Positions 49,990-58,549 of a DNA stretch of 64,000 bases are shown here, piece by piece. How positions within the stretch are numbered: position 1 is the first letter of the stretch; each line of letters begins with the position of its first letter. Origin of the DNA: Pseudomonas chlororaphis. GTDB lineage: Bacteria; Pseudomonadota; Gammaproteobacteria; Pseudomonadales; Pseudomonadaceae. The translations under genes and the position numbers were made by a program. Below the pieces are notes generated by a model. It made no database searches, was not told the DNA's origin, and was given only the letters and a program-made list of their open reading frames with translations. The stretch lies in the NCBI RefSeq assembly GCF_003731765.1, contig NZ_MOAL01000003.1, positions 434,001-498,000 of the forward strand, given 5' to 3'.

Positions 49990-50013
49990 AAAGCCCGCCT
50001 GGCCGCGGGCTTT
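49990..50013 (+). terminator. Terminator after the PqiC-like gene
   Basis: AAAGCCCGC, loop CTGGCC, GCGGGCTTT, then GTTGTTT. Nine-bp stem 18 bases after the stop, with a short T-rich tail. Confidence 0.75.
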
Positions 50014-50040
50014 GTTGTTTCTGGAGGTTGATGGGGGCGT

Positions 50041-50111
50041 TATCGCTGGCAAGCCCGCTCCTACAGAAAGGCCAATCGTGCGGAACCTGTAGGAGCCGGC
50101 TTGCCGGCGAT
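50041..50111. repeat. REP doublet (REPIN)
   Basis: TATCGCTGGCAAGC followed by CCGCTCCTACA (50041-50065) and TGTAGGAGCCGGCTTGCCG followed by GCGAT (50088-50111) are inverted copies of the P. fluorescens-type REP separated by 22 bases. This two-REP arrangement is a REPIN, mobilised in trans by RAYT transposases. No RAYT gene is in the window. Confidence 0.85.
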
Positions 50112-50165
50112 GGGGCTGCAAGGTTCGGAGCCTCATTGATATGACAAAGCCCCTCCGTCAGACAC

Positions 50166-50190
50166 AAAAAAGCCCGCGCTAGGCGGGCTT
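50166..50190 (-). terminator. Terminator of the AhpA-family gene
   Basis: AAGCCCGC, loop GCTAG, GCGGGCTT with an A run on the plus strand, that is a T run on the minus strand, placed 17 bases beyond the minus-strand gene's stop. Confidence 0.82.
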
Positions 50191-50207
50191 CTTCAGGGTG
50201 GCAAGGG

Positions 50208-51743
50208 TTACAGCTTGGCCCGGGTCTCGTGCATCCGCGCCAGCTGGCGCTCTAGCATCGATGGATAGGGCTCCATCAGGCGCTCCACGCAGCAGGCACC
50301 TTCCGGGCTGGCGATGGGGCGGATCCGCGCGCGTTGGCGAATCAGTGCGTCGTCGTTGATCTTGCGCTCCACCAGCAGCAGGTTGCGGCTGTGTTGGGAC
50401 AGGGCCAGGGCATCCTGGGCGGTCTCGGTCAGCAGCAGGTCGATCTGGCTCAGGCCGAACAATTCGTCACCAAGGGTCAGGCCCAGTTGCAGTTGCAGGG
50501 TGATGCCGCTGTCGGCGACTTCGATCTGCAGCGCATGGCCCAAGGCACGCAACAGCTCGCCGCAGCAAATGGCGTTGGTCAGGTAGTCATCACCGCTGTC
50601 TTCGCTGTGGAACAGCATCAGGGTGCTGCCGTCGTTCAGGGTGTGCAGTTCGCTCTGATACAGCAACGCCGCCTGGTCCAGGCAATCACGATAGCGTTCC
50701 AGCAACTCCGTCAAGCGGGCGCGGGGCAGGCGTCGCAGTTGTTCCTGGGCGCCCAGTTGCACGGCCAGTACCGCACTGTGTTGCGGTTGCTGGGGAGCTA
50801 TCGGCTTGGGCAGCGGCTTGGGGGCAGAGGCGCTTGAATGATCCCGCAGGTCGGCGAACGGGTCTTCTTCGTCCAGTTCGTCTTCTTCGGCGCTGACCAG
50901 ATGCCGTGGCGCCGGCTTGAGCCCGGCCACCGGGGCGCTTTCATCAAAGCTCGGGTCACGCAGGTTGCGCACCTCAAAGGCCGGTTCGGCGTCTTCGGCA
51001 GTGTCGTAGTCGCTGTCGTCGTAGTCGGGCTCGGGTTCCGGCTCCGGTTTTTCCGGTACCAGGCGTGCATGCAGCTGGCGCGCCAGGTCACCGATCTCAT
51101 CCTGGCGCTGGGTTGCCGGGGTGTGTTCGTCCAGGTCACGCAGCCAGACCCGCAACTGCATCAGGGGCGTGGAGATATGCCGCCCCAGGCGCAGGCTCAA
51201 GGCCAGGGCCAGGGCCAGCAGAATGGCGCTGAGAATGCCCATGCTTTGCAGGCTGATGGTCATCGGCTGCTGGAACTGGGCCATGTCCAGGCTGATCCGC
51301 AGGTTGCCGGCGGTCACGTCCTGGAAGGTGATCTTGGTCTGGTAGACGCCTTCGGTTTCGCCCAGCAGGCTGCTTTTCGGGCGCTGCCCGGCTTCGGCGA
51401 GGATCCGGTTGTCGACGCTATAGATGGCCGCATGGGCCACCAGCGGGTTCTTGGTCAGGTTGTTGAGCAGCACGTTGAGGCTGAGGATGTCGTTGGACAC
51501 CAGCAGCTCGGTGGCCGAGGTCGCGGTCTGGGTGGTCAGGCTCTGACCCAGGGCGTCGGCTTGTTCGTGCATCGCCTGCTTGAATTGCAGGCCCATCACG
51601 CAGGCATAGATCACCAGGGCCAGGGCGACCAGGATCACGTTATGGCTGGCAATGCGTAATGCAATCGGTACACGGCGGTGGCGCAGTGCACGGAAGATCA
51701 GCAGAAAGAAGTTATCGGGTTTGACTGGCGTAGGCCGGTTCAC
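50208..51743 (-). CDS. AhpA/YtjB (SMP) family inner-membrane protein with a cyclase-like C-terminus
   Basis: 511 residues from a GTG start. Two membrane helices at about 30-50 and 165-185 flank a periplasmic loop with MHEQADALGQSL. Cytoplasmic region: an acidic, disordered stretch (about 225-310; PEPEPDYDDSDYDTAEDAEP and DELDEEDPFADL), then a C-terminal domain resembling a degenerate class III cyclase fold (LNDGSTLMLFH, LQLQLGLTLGDELFG). Catalytic metal Asp residues are not evident. As in E. coli (ytjB/smp), the gene is divergent from serB. Function unknown. Confidence 0.75.
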   Translation of the reverse strand: MNRPTPVKPDNFFLLIFRALRHRRVPIALRIASHNVILVALALVIYACVMGLQFKQAMHEQADALGQSLTTQTATSATELLVSNDILSLNVLLNNLTKNPLVAHAAIYSVDNRILAEAGQRPKSSLLGETEGVYQTKITFQDVTAGNLRISLDMAQFQQPMTISLQSMGILSAILLALALALSLRLGRHISTPLMQLRVWLRDLDEHTPATQRQDEIGDLARQLHARLVPEKPEPEPEPDYDDSDYDTAEDAEPAFEVRNLRDPSFDESAPVAGLKPAPRHLVSAEEDELDEEDPFADLRDHSSASAPKPLPKPIAPQQPQHSAVLAVQLGAQEQLRRLPRARLTELLERYRDCLDQAALLYQSELHTLNDGSTLMLFHSEDSGDDYLTNAICCGELLRALGHALQIEVADSGITLQLQLGLTLGDELFGLSQIDLLLTETAQDALALSQHSRNLLLVERKINDDALIRQRARIRPIASPEGACCVERLMEPYPSMLERQLARMHETRAKL

Positions 51744-51841
51744 TGAGCTCGGCTCTTTTGTCCGTGAAGTTGACGCGCAGTATAGCGACAGGCCCTAGAC
51801 CGGCAAAGCGCTGGCTGTGCCCGATGGTCAGCGAAAGTAGG

Positions 51842-51847
51842 TAGAAT
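51842..51847 (+). promoter_or_regulatory. Candidate -10 box for serB
   Basis: TAGAAT, 30 bases upstream of the serB TTG start, followed by a T run. No convincing -35 at 16-18 bases. Confidence 0.35.
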
Positions 51848-51877
51848 GCGGTTTTTTTCCACCTGCGGGGGTGCGCC

Positions 51878-53092
51878 TTGCGCGAAATTGTCCTGATAAA
51901 CATCACCGGTGTTGACCGTCCCGGTCTGACGGCGGCCATTACCGGTGTTCTGGCCCAGGGTGGTGTGAACATTCTCGACATTGGTCAGGCGGTGATCCAC
52001 GACACCCTGTCGTTCGGCATCCTGGTTGAAATTCCGAGCAACGAGCAAAGTTCGTCGGTGCTCAAGGACATCCTGTTCACGGCCTACAAGCTGGATCAGC
52101 AGGTGCGTTTCACGCCGGTGTCCGAGGAGGATTACCAGCAATGGGTCGGCGGCCAGGGCAAGAAGCGTCATATCGTCACCCTGCTGACCCGTAAAGTGAC
52201 TGCTGAACAGTTGCAGCGGGTCAGCTCGATCACGGCCAAGTACGGCTTGAACATCGACCATATCGATCGCTTGTCCGGGCGTATGCCGCTGGACACGCCG
52301 GCGGACAAGGGCAAGGGCTGCATCGAATTTTCCGTGCGTGGTGAGGCGGCCGACCCGCAAGCGCTGCGCGCCGAGTTCCTCAGCGTGGCTCAGGAACTGA
52401 ACGTCGACATCGCCTTCCAGGAAGACTCGCTGTTCCGTCGCAATCGGCGCCTGGCCGTGTTCGACATGGACTCGACGCTGATCGAGGCCGAAGTCATCGA
52501 TGAGTTGGCCAAGGCGGCCGGCGTGGGCGATCGCGTAGCGGAAATCACGGAGCGGGCCATGGCCGGCGAACTGGATTTCCGCGCCAGCTTCAAGGAGCGC
52601 CTGGCCTTGCTCAAGGGTCTGGACGTGAATGTGCTGGACTCCATCGGCGCTTCGCTGCGCTTGACCGAAGGGGCTGAAACCCTGTTCGCCGAGCTCAAGC
52701 GCCTGGGCTACAAGACCGCGATTCTGTCCGGCGGCTTCACCTACTTCGCCAAACAGTTGCAAGCCAAGCTGGGCATCGACTATGTGTTCGCCAACGAGCT
52801 GGAAGTGGTGGATGGCAAGGTCACTGGCGTGGCCATCGAGCCGATTGTCGACGCACAGCGCAAGGCCGATTTGCTGCGTGAGCTGGCGCACAAGGAAGGC
52901 TTGCGCCTGGAGCAAACCATTGCCGTCGGTGATGGCGCCAACGATTTGCCGATGCTGGCGATTGCCGGTTTGGGTGTGGCGTTCCGCGCCAAGCCGCTGG
53001 TGAAGCAATCGGCGAAACAGGCGATTTCCACCCTGGGCCTGGACGGTGTGCTGTACCTGCTGGGCTTCCGTGATCGCGACGGCCAGTTGTGA
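51878..53092 (+). CDS. serB: Phosphoserine phosphatase with N-terminal ACT domains
   Basis: Last step of serine synthesis. 404 residues from the TTG start at 51878, giving MREIVLINITGVDRPGLTAA, an ACT domain start. A second ACT follows near 95 (IVTLLTRKVTAEQLQRV). HAD domain: FDMDSTLIEAE (about 195, nucleophile Asp), ILSGGFTYF and GDGANDLPML. The tandem ACT type is normal in Pseudomonas and allows serine feedback. Divergent from the AhpA-family gene and convergent with psd across a strong terminator. Confidence 0.96.
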   Translation: MREIVLINITGVDRPGLTAAITGVLAQGGVNILDIGQAVIHDTLSFGILVEIPSNEQSSSVLKDILFTAYKLDQQVRFTPVSEEDYQQWVGGQGKKRHIVTLLTRKVTAEQLQRVSSITAKYGLNIDHIDRLSGRMPLDTPADKGKGCIEFSVRGEAADPQALRAEFLSVAQELNVDIAFQEDSLFRRNRRLAVFDMDSTLIEAEVIDELAKAAGVGDRVAEITERAMAGELDFRASFKERLALLKGLDVNVLDSIGASLRLTEGAETLFAELKRLGYKTAILSGGFTYFAKQLQAKLGIDYVFANELEVVDGKVTGVAIEPIVDAQRKADLLRELAHKEGLRLEQTIAVGDGANDLPMLAIAGLGVAFRAKPLVKQSAKQAISTLGLDGVLYLLGFRDRDGQL

Positions 53093-53110
53093 TCTAAAGC
53101 CCCCGCCAAA

Positions 53111-53141
53111 AAAAAACGCCGCTGAATCAGCGGCGTTTTTT
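53111..53141. terminator. Bidirectional terminator between serB and psd
   Basis: AAAAAACGCCGCTG, loop AAT, CAGCGGCGTTTTTT: perfect 14-bp stem with A and T runs, working for both convergent genes. Confidence 0.93.
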
Positions 53142-53158
53142 TATACCCGGTAAAAGCC

Positions 53159-54019
53159 TCAGGCCTTGGCCAGGCCCAGGCCTTGACCCATTTGCACGGG
53201 GGAGCCGGCCACCAGGCCTTCAGCCCACTGCACTTGTTCTGGGCCGAACAGCACGATGGCGGTGGAGCCCAGCTTGAAGCGGCCCAGTTCGGCGCCTTTC
53301 TCCAGGTGGATCGGCGCGCGAGCTGCTTCGTCGTAGCGCACGGTTTTCAGTTCACGCTTGGGCGGCGTCACCAGGCCGGCCCAGACGGTTTCGATCGAGG
53401 CCACGATCATCGCGCCTACCAGCACCACGGCCATCGGGCCGCGTTCGGTGTCGAACAGGCACACCACGCGCTCGTTGCGGGCGAACAGTTCCGGAACATT
53501 TTCCGCGGTGGTCTGGTTGACCGAAAAAATTCGTCCCGGCACGTAGACCATCTCGCGCAACGTCCCGGCCAACGGCATGTGCACGCGGTGGTAGTCCTTG
53601 GGCGACAGGTAGATGGTGGCGAAATCACCGCCCATGAAAGGCGCCGCCATGGCTGCGTCGCCACCGAGCAACTCCAGTACGCTGAAGCTGTGGCCCTTGG
53701 CCTGGAATACTCGGCCGTGCTCGATCGGGCCCAGTTGGCTGACGGCACCGTCGGCCGGGCTGAGGATCGCGCCTGGGGTGGAATCCAGCGGGCGTGCGCC
53801 GTCTTTCAGGGCGCGGGTGAAGAAGGCGTTGAAGTGCTCGTAGGCCGTCAGGTCTTCCACCAGGGCCTGTGACATATCCACCTGGTAGCGCTTGGCGAAC
53901 CATGCGGTGAAGGCATTCTTGAACCAACGCACGCGGCACTCGGCAATGCAGCCGGCCAGGCGCGACAGCAGGTGATGAGGCAGCAGGTACTGGCTGAGGA
54001 TAAACAAACGCTTTTTCAT
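53159..54019 (-). CDS. psd: Phosphatidylserine decarboxylase proenzyme
   Basis: Makes phosphatidylethanolamine. 286 residues. The proenzyme cleaves itself at the LGST motif (about residue 250) to form the pyruvoyl group. Upstream blocks [23 protein letters not shown] and [11 protein letters not shown] hold the catalytic Asp and His. Membrane-associated. AAGGACAG ribosome site; 16 bases after the rhodanese gene, so probably co-transcribed. In PAO1 fimX and PA4958 separate serB from psd, as I recall; here they adjoin. Confidence 0.95.
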   Translation of the reverse strand: MKKRLFILSQYLLPHHLLSRLAGCIAECRVRWFKNAFTAWFAKRYQVDMSQALVEDLTAYEHFNAFFTRALKDGARPLDSTPGAILSPADGAVSQLGPIEHGRVFQAKGHSFSVLELLGGDAAMAAPFMGGDFATIYLSPKDYHRVHMPLAGTLREMVYVPGRIFSVNQTTAENVPELFARNERVVCLFDTERGPMAVVLVGAMIVASIETVWAGLVTPPKRELKTVRYDEAARAPIHLEKGAELGRFKLGSTAIVLFGPEQVQWAEGLVAGSPVQMGQGLGLAKA

Positions 54020-54035
54020 TAACTGTCCTTAAACC

Positions 54036-54851
54036 TTAAATCTCTACGGGCGTGTCGGGATGATTGCCCCATTCGCCCCAGGAACCGGCGTAGCCCTTGA
54101 CTCGCGGGTAACCCAGCGCCTTGGCCACCAGGTAGGTGAAGCCGGAGCGGTGGTGAGTCTGGCAGTGGGTGATGACTTCTTTGTCTTGGGTGATGCCGAG
54201 CTTTTCCAGGATCTGCGGCATGTCGCGGCGGATGCGCAGGTGGCGCGCCTGGTCCATGCCGGCCGTCCATTCGAAATTGATGGCGCCGGGAATGTGCCCG
54301 GCCTTGGCGGCTAGCACCTTTTCGCCGGTGTACTCCAGCGGCCCGCGGGCGTCCCAGATCGCCAGGTCGGCGGCGCCGAGGCGGCTTTGCAGGTATTCAC
54401 GCGTGGCCGTGGGCTCGTCGTGCAGGGTCAGGGAGACGGGGCCGCCAGCGGGGGCGGGCACCTCGGTGGACACCGGCAGGCTTTCCGCCAGCCAGGCCAG
54501 CAGGCCGCCATCCACATAGTGGTAGTGGCGATGGCCTATCACATCCAGCAACCAGATGAAGCGACCGGCCCAGCCGCCGCCTTCGTCGTCATAAACCACG
54601 TAGACCGCGTCGGGGTTGTGCCCCAGTTCGCCAAATAGGGCTTCGAGGGCGGCCTGTGGCGGCATCAGGCCTGGTGCCGGGGCCTGGCCAAGCTGGGTGC
54701 GTTTGGGGTCGACAAAACGGGCGCCGGGAATGTGCCCGGTGGCGTAGCGTGCGGCGCTGGTCAGGTCGACCAGAATCAGTTCGCGGGCGTCGAGACGAGC
54801 GAGCAAGTCGCTCGGCTCAATGACCAGCGGCAAGCCAGAGAAGTCAGACAT
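54036..54851 (-). CDS. rhdA: Thiosulfate:cyanide sulfurtransferase, RhdA-type rhodanese
   Basis: 271 residues from the ATG at 54851. Tandem rhodanese domains; an inactive N-terminal one (VDLTSAARYATGHIPGA) and an active C-terminal one. Active-site loop HCQTHHRSGFT places Cys at residue 230, the same loop as Azotobacter vinelandii RhdA (Cys230). Transfers sulfane sulfur; in cyanide-forming pseudomonads it can detoxify cyanide. Same position as PAO1 PA4956. Ends 16 bases before psd on the minus strand. Confidence 0.95.
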   Translation of the reverse strand: MSDFSGLPLVIEPSDLLARLDARELILVDLTSAARYATGHIPGARFVDPKRTQLGQAPAPGLMPPQAALEALFGELGHNPDAVYVVYDDEGGGWAGRFIWLLDVIGHRHYHYVDGGLLAWLAESLPVSTEVPAPAGGPVSLTLHDEPTATREYLQSRLGAADLAIWDARGPLEYTGEKVLAAKAGHIPGAINFEWTAGMDQARHLRIRRDMPQILEKLGITQDKEVITHCQTHHRSGFTYLVAKALGYPRVKGYAGSWGEWGNHPDTPVEI

Positions 54852-54894
54852 GTGAGGTCTCCAGGGCACAAAAGGGGGGATTGTAGCGCAAGCG

Positions 54895-56433
54895 TCACGA
54901 GCTGCGGTTGGTAAAGCTGTGCAGGGCTTTTTCGATGCATTGTGCCGTTTTGCCGAAGGCCTGGACGGTGATTTCCGAGAACGGGCCGCCACCCTGGTCA
55001 GCCACCACCAGCATGATCACTCGGCCGTTGTTGCTCAATGAACGCAGCAACAGGTGATCGCCACGGAACAGCCGGCGCAACTGGCCCGGCAGCAGGGCGG
55101 AGAACTGTGCGTCGTTTTCGGGGGTGATGCGCACTTGGGCGGATTTCTCCAGCAGGCGCTGCAGCACGCTGCTTTGGCTGGCTTGCAGGGTCAGGTTGGC
55201 TGACTCTGCCGGCAAGCCGGCAATCTGCTGGACCCTCAGGGCACTGTGTTCGCGATCCGCCATCAGCAACATCACCCGCCGCATGCCACTGGCCAACAGG
55301 GCGTCGCGGGCGGCGGTGGTGAGGTGAATGGCGTTGGTGAAGCGGCTGGGCTCGAGCAGCAATTGCGCACAGTGGCGACGCCACTTGGCCAGGTCTTCGG
55401 CGGTTGGCGCATGCGCGGGCAGCATATTGTCCGGCAGCCGGCGGCTGTCCCAAGGCCAGAGCAGCGCTTGGGCCGGGTGCCAGAGGTCGGGCATCGTGTC
55501 GTTACGCGCGCTTTGCACAGCCTGCTGGTGCAACTGCTGTTGCAGTTGGTCGATCGGCATCTGTAGATACAGTGCGGTCAGGGACTGCCAGCGCTGGTTG
55601 TGCGGGGTGTTCCAGGCTTGTTGCGCGGAGAGTGCCATGCCGTTGGCCAGGAGCACGCTGTTGGCCGGCTGATTCAGCCAGCGGCGCAGGTTCGGATCGG
55701 CGTCCAGGCGCTGTTGCTGACGCAGCGGATTGTCGTTGTCGCGGGCGATGTGCAGGACTTTGACCAGCAGCTTTTGTTCGCTGGTCAGCAGGCGATAACC
55801 CTGTTGTACCCAGATCGGCAGGTGCCACACGTGTACCAGCGCCTGGCAGATGTCCAGCAGCGGCACGCCGAACAGCTCCAGCTCAACCTTGTGTGCCGAT
55901 TCACTCTTGTAGATCACCCGCTGCTCCCATTCCTCCAGAAGCTTGGGGGCGCTCAGGGCCAGGGGCCACAGCGGCGAGAGAAACAGCAGGCTGCCCCAGT
56001 GGATGTCCTGCCAGAGTCGGGCCAGGCGCGCGGCGAAGAAACCATTGGCTTGTTGGGTGGCATGCTGGCTGATCAACTGCAGCTGACGCAGGGGCTGAGG
56101 GATCTGGGCTTCGGGCAGGGTCGGCAGTTGCGCCAGCAGCTCTTCGGTGCGCTTGAGGCCCAGGCGGTTGACGGCGATTTCCAGGTTTTCCGCCGGCTCA
56201 CTCATGCTGCCGTGGGTGTGGGCGTTGGCTTCACGAATCACGCTCAAGGCCAGTGCCGGACTGTTCTGCATCAGGTCGGCAATTTCCCGCAAGGAGCTGC
56301 GGTTGTTGGCAATGGCTTTGCATACTCGATCATGGCTGGCTTGCGGCACGGGCAAGCGCACGGCATTCAGGCGCTTGACCCAGGCATCAAGTGTGCGGGG
56401 CATTGGATGTGGGACTGTCGTTTCATTAGACAT
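54895..56433 (-). CDS. HDOD domain protein
   Basis: 512 residues from the ATG at 56433. An N-terminal HDOD module (about 20-230) opens LDAWVKRLNAVRLPVPQASH and includes ADLMQNSPALALSVIREAN and NRLGLKRTEELL. A C-terminal region from about 360 has GDHLLLRSLSNNGRVIMLVVAD and looks GAF-like. HDOD proteins lack the HD metal residues and act as signalling adaptors, often in c-di-GMP or motility control. Adjacent to motAB on the opposite strand. Matches PAO1 PA4955. Partner unknown. Confidence 0.82.
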   Translation of the reverse strand: MSNETTVPHPMPRTLDAWVKRLNAVRLPVPQASHDRVCKAIANNRSSLREIADLMQNSPALALSVIREANAHTHGSMSEPAENLEIAVNRLGLKRTEELLAQLPTLPEAQIPQPLRQLQLISQHATQQANGFFAARLARLWQDIHWGSLLFLSPLWPLALSAPKLLEEWEQRVIYKSESAHKVELELFGVPLLDICQALVHVWHLPIWVQQGYRLLTSEQKLLVKVLHIARDNDNPLRQQQRLDADPNLRRWLNQPANSVLLANGMALSAQQAWNTPHNQRWQSLTALYLQMPIDQLQQQLHQQAVQSARNDTMPDLWHPAQALLWPWDSRRLPDNMLPAHAPTAEDLAKWRRHCAQLLLEPSRFTNAIHLTTAARDALLASGMRRVMLLMADREHSALRVQQIAGLPAESANLTLQASQSSVLQRLLEKSAQVRITPENDAQFSALLPGQLRRLFRGDHLLLRSLSNNGRVIMLVVADQGGGPFSEITVQAFGKTAQCIEKALHSFTNRSS

Positions 56434-56599
56434 GGTTGGACACAATCATCGTCTGCTGCAAACACGCCCAGAGCGGGCCAAACTGGCTTTTCGCCTTAAC
56501 GAGCTATAGTCTGGCGCAGTTTTGCCGATAAGTAGAAGAAGAGTTTTACGAACTTCCGAATATGACCTTGAACCCGACTCAATAAGTACTCTCCTACCT

Positions 56600-57451
56600 A
56601 TGGCTAAAATTATCGGCATCATCGTCGTATTCGCGAGCGTGCTCGGCGGATACGTGCTCTCCCACGGTAAAATCGCAGCCCTGATCCAGCCTTTCGAGGT
56701 GTTGATCATTGGCGGTGCGGCGTTCGGCGCATTCTTGCAGGCCAACCCCGGGCACATGACGATGCACGTCATCAAGAAGTCCCTGGGGATGTTCAGCTCG
56801 CGTTTCACCCACACCTTCTATCTGGAAGTCCTGGGCCTGGTTTACGAGATCCTCAACAAGAGCCGTCGCGAAGGCATGATGGCCATTGAAGGGGACATCG
56901 AAGATGCCGCGGCCAGCCCGATCTTCGCCAAGTACCCGGCGGTGCTCAAAGACGAGCGCATGACCGCTTATATCTGCGATTACCTGCGCATCATGTCCTC
57001 CGGCAACATGGCTCCTCATGAGCTGGAAGGCCTGTTCGACATGGAATTGTTCAGCATGAAGGAAGACCTCGAGCATCCTTCCCACGCGGTGACCGGTATC
57101 GCCGACGGCATGCCCGGCTTCGGTATCGTTGCGGCGGTACTGGGGATCGTGGTGACCATGGCCTCCCTGGGTGAAGGCGACCAGGCGTCCATCGGCCTGC
57201 ACGTAGGTGCGGCACTGGTGGGTACCTTCTTCGGTATTCTCGCGGCCTACGGTTTCTTCGGTCCGTTGGCTACGTCCCTGGCCCACGATGCCAAGGAAGA
57301 GCTCAACGTCTACGAATCCATCAAGGCGTCCCTGGTGGCCTCGGCTTCCGGCATGCCGCCATCGCTGGCTGTGGAGTTCGGGCGCAAAGTGCTGTACCCA
57401 GGGCACCGTCCTAGCTTCGCCGAGCTGGAACAAGCGGTTCGCGGACGCTAA
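56600..57451 (+). CDS. motA: Flagellar motor stator protein MotA
   Basis: 283 residues from the ATG at 56600, giving MAKIIGIIVVFASVLGGYVL, the usual MotA start; a longer frame of 26 codons is rejected. Four membrane helices, with VTGIADGMPGFGIVAAVLGIVV and AAYGFFGPLA in the last two. The large cytoplasmic loop carries the charged residues for FliG contact. Couples proton flow to flagellar rotation. Three bases separate it from motB. Pseudomonas also uses MotCD elsewhere. Confidence 0.96.
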   Translation: MAKIIGIIVVFASVLGGYVLSHGKIAALIQPFEVLIIGGAAFGAFLQANPGHMTMHVIKKSLGMFSSRFTHTFYLEVLGLVYEILNKSRREGMMAIEGDIEDAAASPIFAKYPAVLKDERMTAYICDYLRIMSSGNMAPHELEGLFDMELFSMKEDLEHPSHAVTGIADGMPGFGIVAAVLGIVVTMASLGEGDQASIGLHVGAALVGTFFGILAAYGFFGPLATSLAHDAKEELNVYESIKASLVASASGMPPSLAVEFGRKVLYPGHRPSFAELEQAVRGR

Positions 57452-57454
57452 GTC

Positions 57455-58486
57455 ATGGAAAATAACCAGCCGATTATCATCAAGCGCGTCAAGCGCTTCG
57501 CGGGCGGGCATCACGGGGGCGCCTGGAAAATCGCCTTCGCTGACTTTGCCACGGCGATGATGGCGTTCTTCCTGGTGTTGTGGCTGCTGTCCACCGCAAC
57601 CCCGGAGCAGAAGATCGCCATCGCCGGTTACTTCAAGGACCCGATCGGCTTCTCCGAAAGCGGCACGCCCTACATCATCGATTTGGGCGGTACGCCGGAG
57701 TTGGCTCCTGAGACCACCCTCAACCCTGAGGTCAAGTCCCAGCCGCAACCGGACAAGGTCACGGTCGACGCCGAGCAAGTCGAAGGCATGGCCGAGCAGG
57801 TGGAGCGTGAGCGTCTCGAACTGTTGCTGCAAGAGTTGCAGAACAAGGTCGAGGAAAACCCGCAGCTGCAGAAGTTCAAGGATCAGATCCTCTTCGAAAT
57901 CACCCAGGACGGCTTGCGGATCCAGATCATGGACGCCGAGAATCGGCCGATGTTCGACTCCGGCAGTGCGCGCCTCAAGCCGTACTTCGAGGACATCCTG
58001 CTGGCCATGGCCGACACCATCAAGGCGGTGCCGAACAAGATCAGCATCAGCGGTCATACCGACGCCAAGCCTTACTCGGGCGCAGGTGAATTCGGTAACT
58101 GGGAGCTTTCAGCCAATCGTGCCAACGCGGCACGACGGGCGTTGGTTGCCGGCAGCTATCCGGACTCGCAAGTGGCGCGGGTGGTGGGTTATGCCTCGTC
58201 GTCGCTGTTTGACCGCAAGGACCCCTTCAACCCGGTGAACCGGCGGATCGACATCGTCGTGCTGACCAAGAAAGCCCAGCGGGCGATCGAGGGTGAGCAG
58301 GCGCCTGATGCTCCAGCGAGCCCTGAGCCCGCAGCGCCAGGTGCGGCGGTTGATCCTCATGCTCTGCCACCGGGTACCGATCCGCTGCCAGCCCATGAGG
58401 TTCGCCAGCGCATGAACATCTTCGAAGACGGTGTATTGAAGATGGACGAGCCGGGCAAGGCGCCTACTGCGCCGAAACAGCCCTAG
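57455..58486 (+). CDS. motB: Flagellar motor stator protein MotB
   Basis: 343 residues. One membrane helix begins WKIAFADFATAMMAFFLV, with the proton-binding Asp at residue 30. C-terminal OmpA-like peptidoglycan-binding domain (about 150-275) contains ISISGHTDAKPYS, ELSANRANAARR and NPVNRRIDIVV. The last 60 residues are Pro, Ala rich. Works with MotA in a 5:2 stator. A strong inverted repeat follows 12 bases after the stop. Confidence 0.96.
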   Translation: MENNQPIIIKRVKRFAGGHHGGAWKIAFADFATAMMAFFLVLWLLSTATPEQKIAIAGYFKDPIGFSESGTPYIIDLGGTPELAPETTLNPEVKSQPQPDKVTVDAEQVEGMAEQVERERLELLLQELQNKVEENPQLQKFKDQILFEITQDGLRIQIMDAENRPMFDSGSARLKPYFEDILLAMADTIKAVPNKISISGHTDAKPYSGAGEFGNWELSANRANAARRALVAGSYPDSQVARVVGYASSSLFDRKDPFNPVNRRIDIVVLTKKAQRAIEGEQAPDAPASPEPAAPGAAVDPHALPPGTDPLPAHEVRQRMNIFEDGVLKMDEPGKAPTAPKQP

Positions 58487-58498
58487 GCTCCAGCCCAG

Positions 58499-58535
58499 AA
58501 ACGACAAGGCCGCGATCATCGCGGCCTTGTCGTTT
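58499..58535. terminator. Bidirectional terminator between motB and rsgA
   Basis: AAACGACAAGGCCGCGAT, one base, ATCGCGGCCTTGTCGTTT: an 18-bp perfect inverted repeat serving two convergent genes. The tail is only three T, so it may partly rely on the long stem. Confidence 0.8.
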
Positions 58536-58549
58536 CTGGCGTGTAAGGC

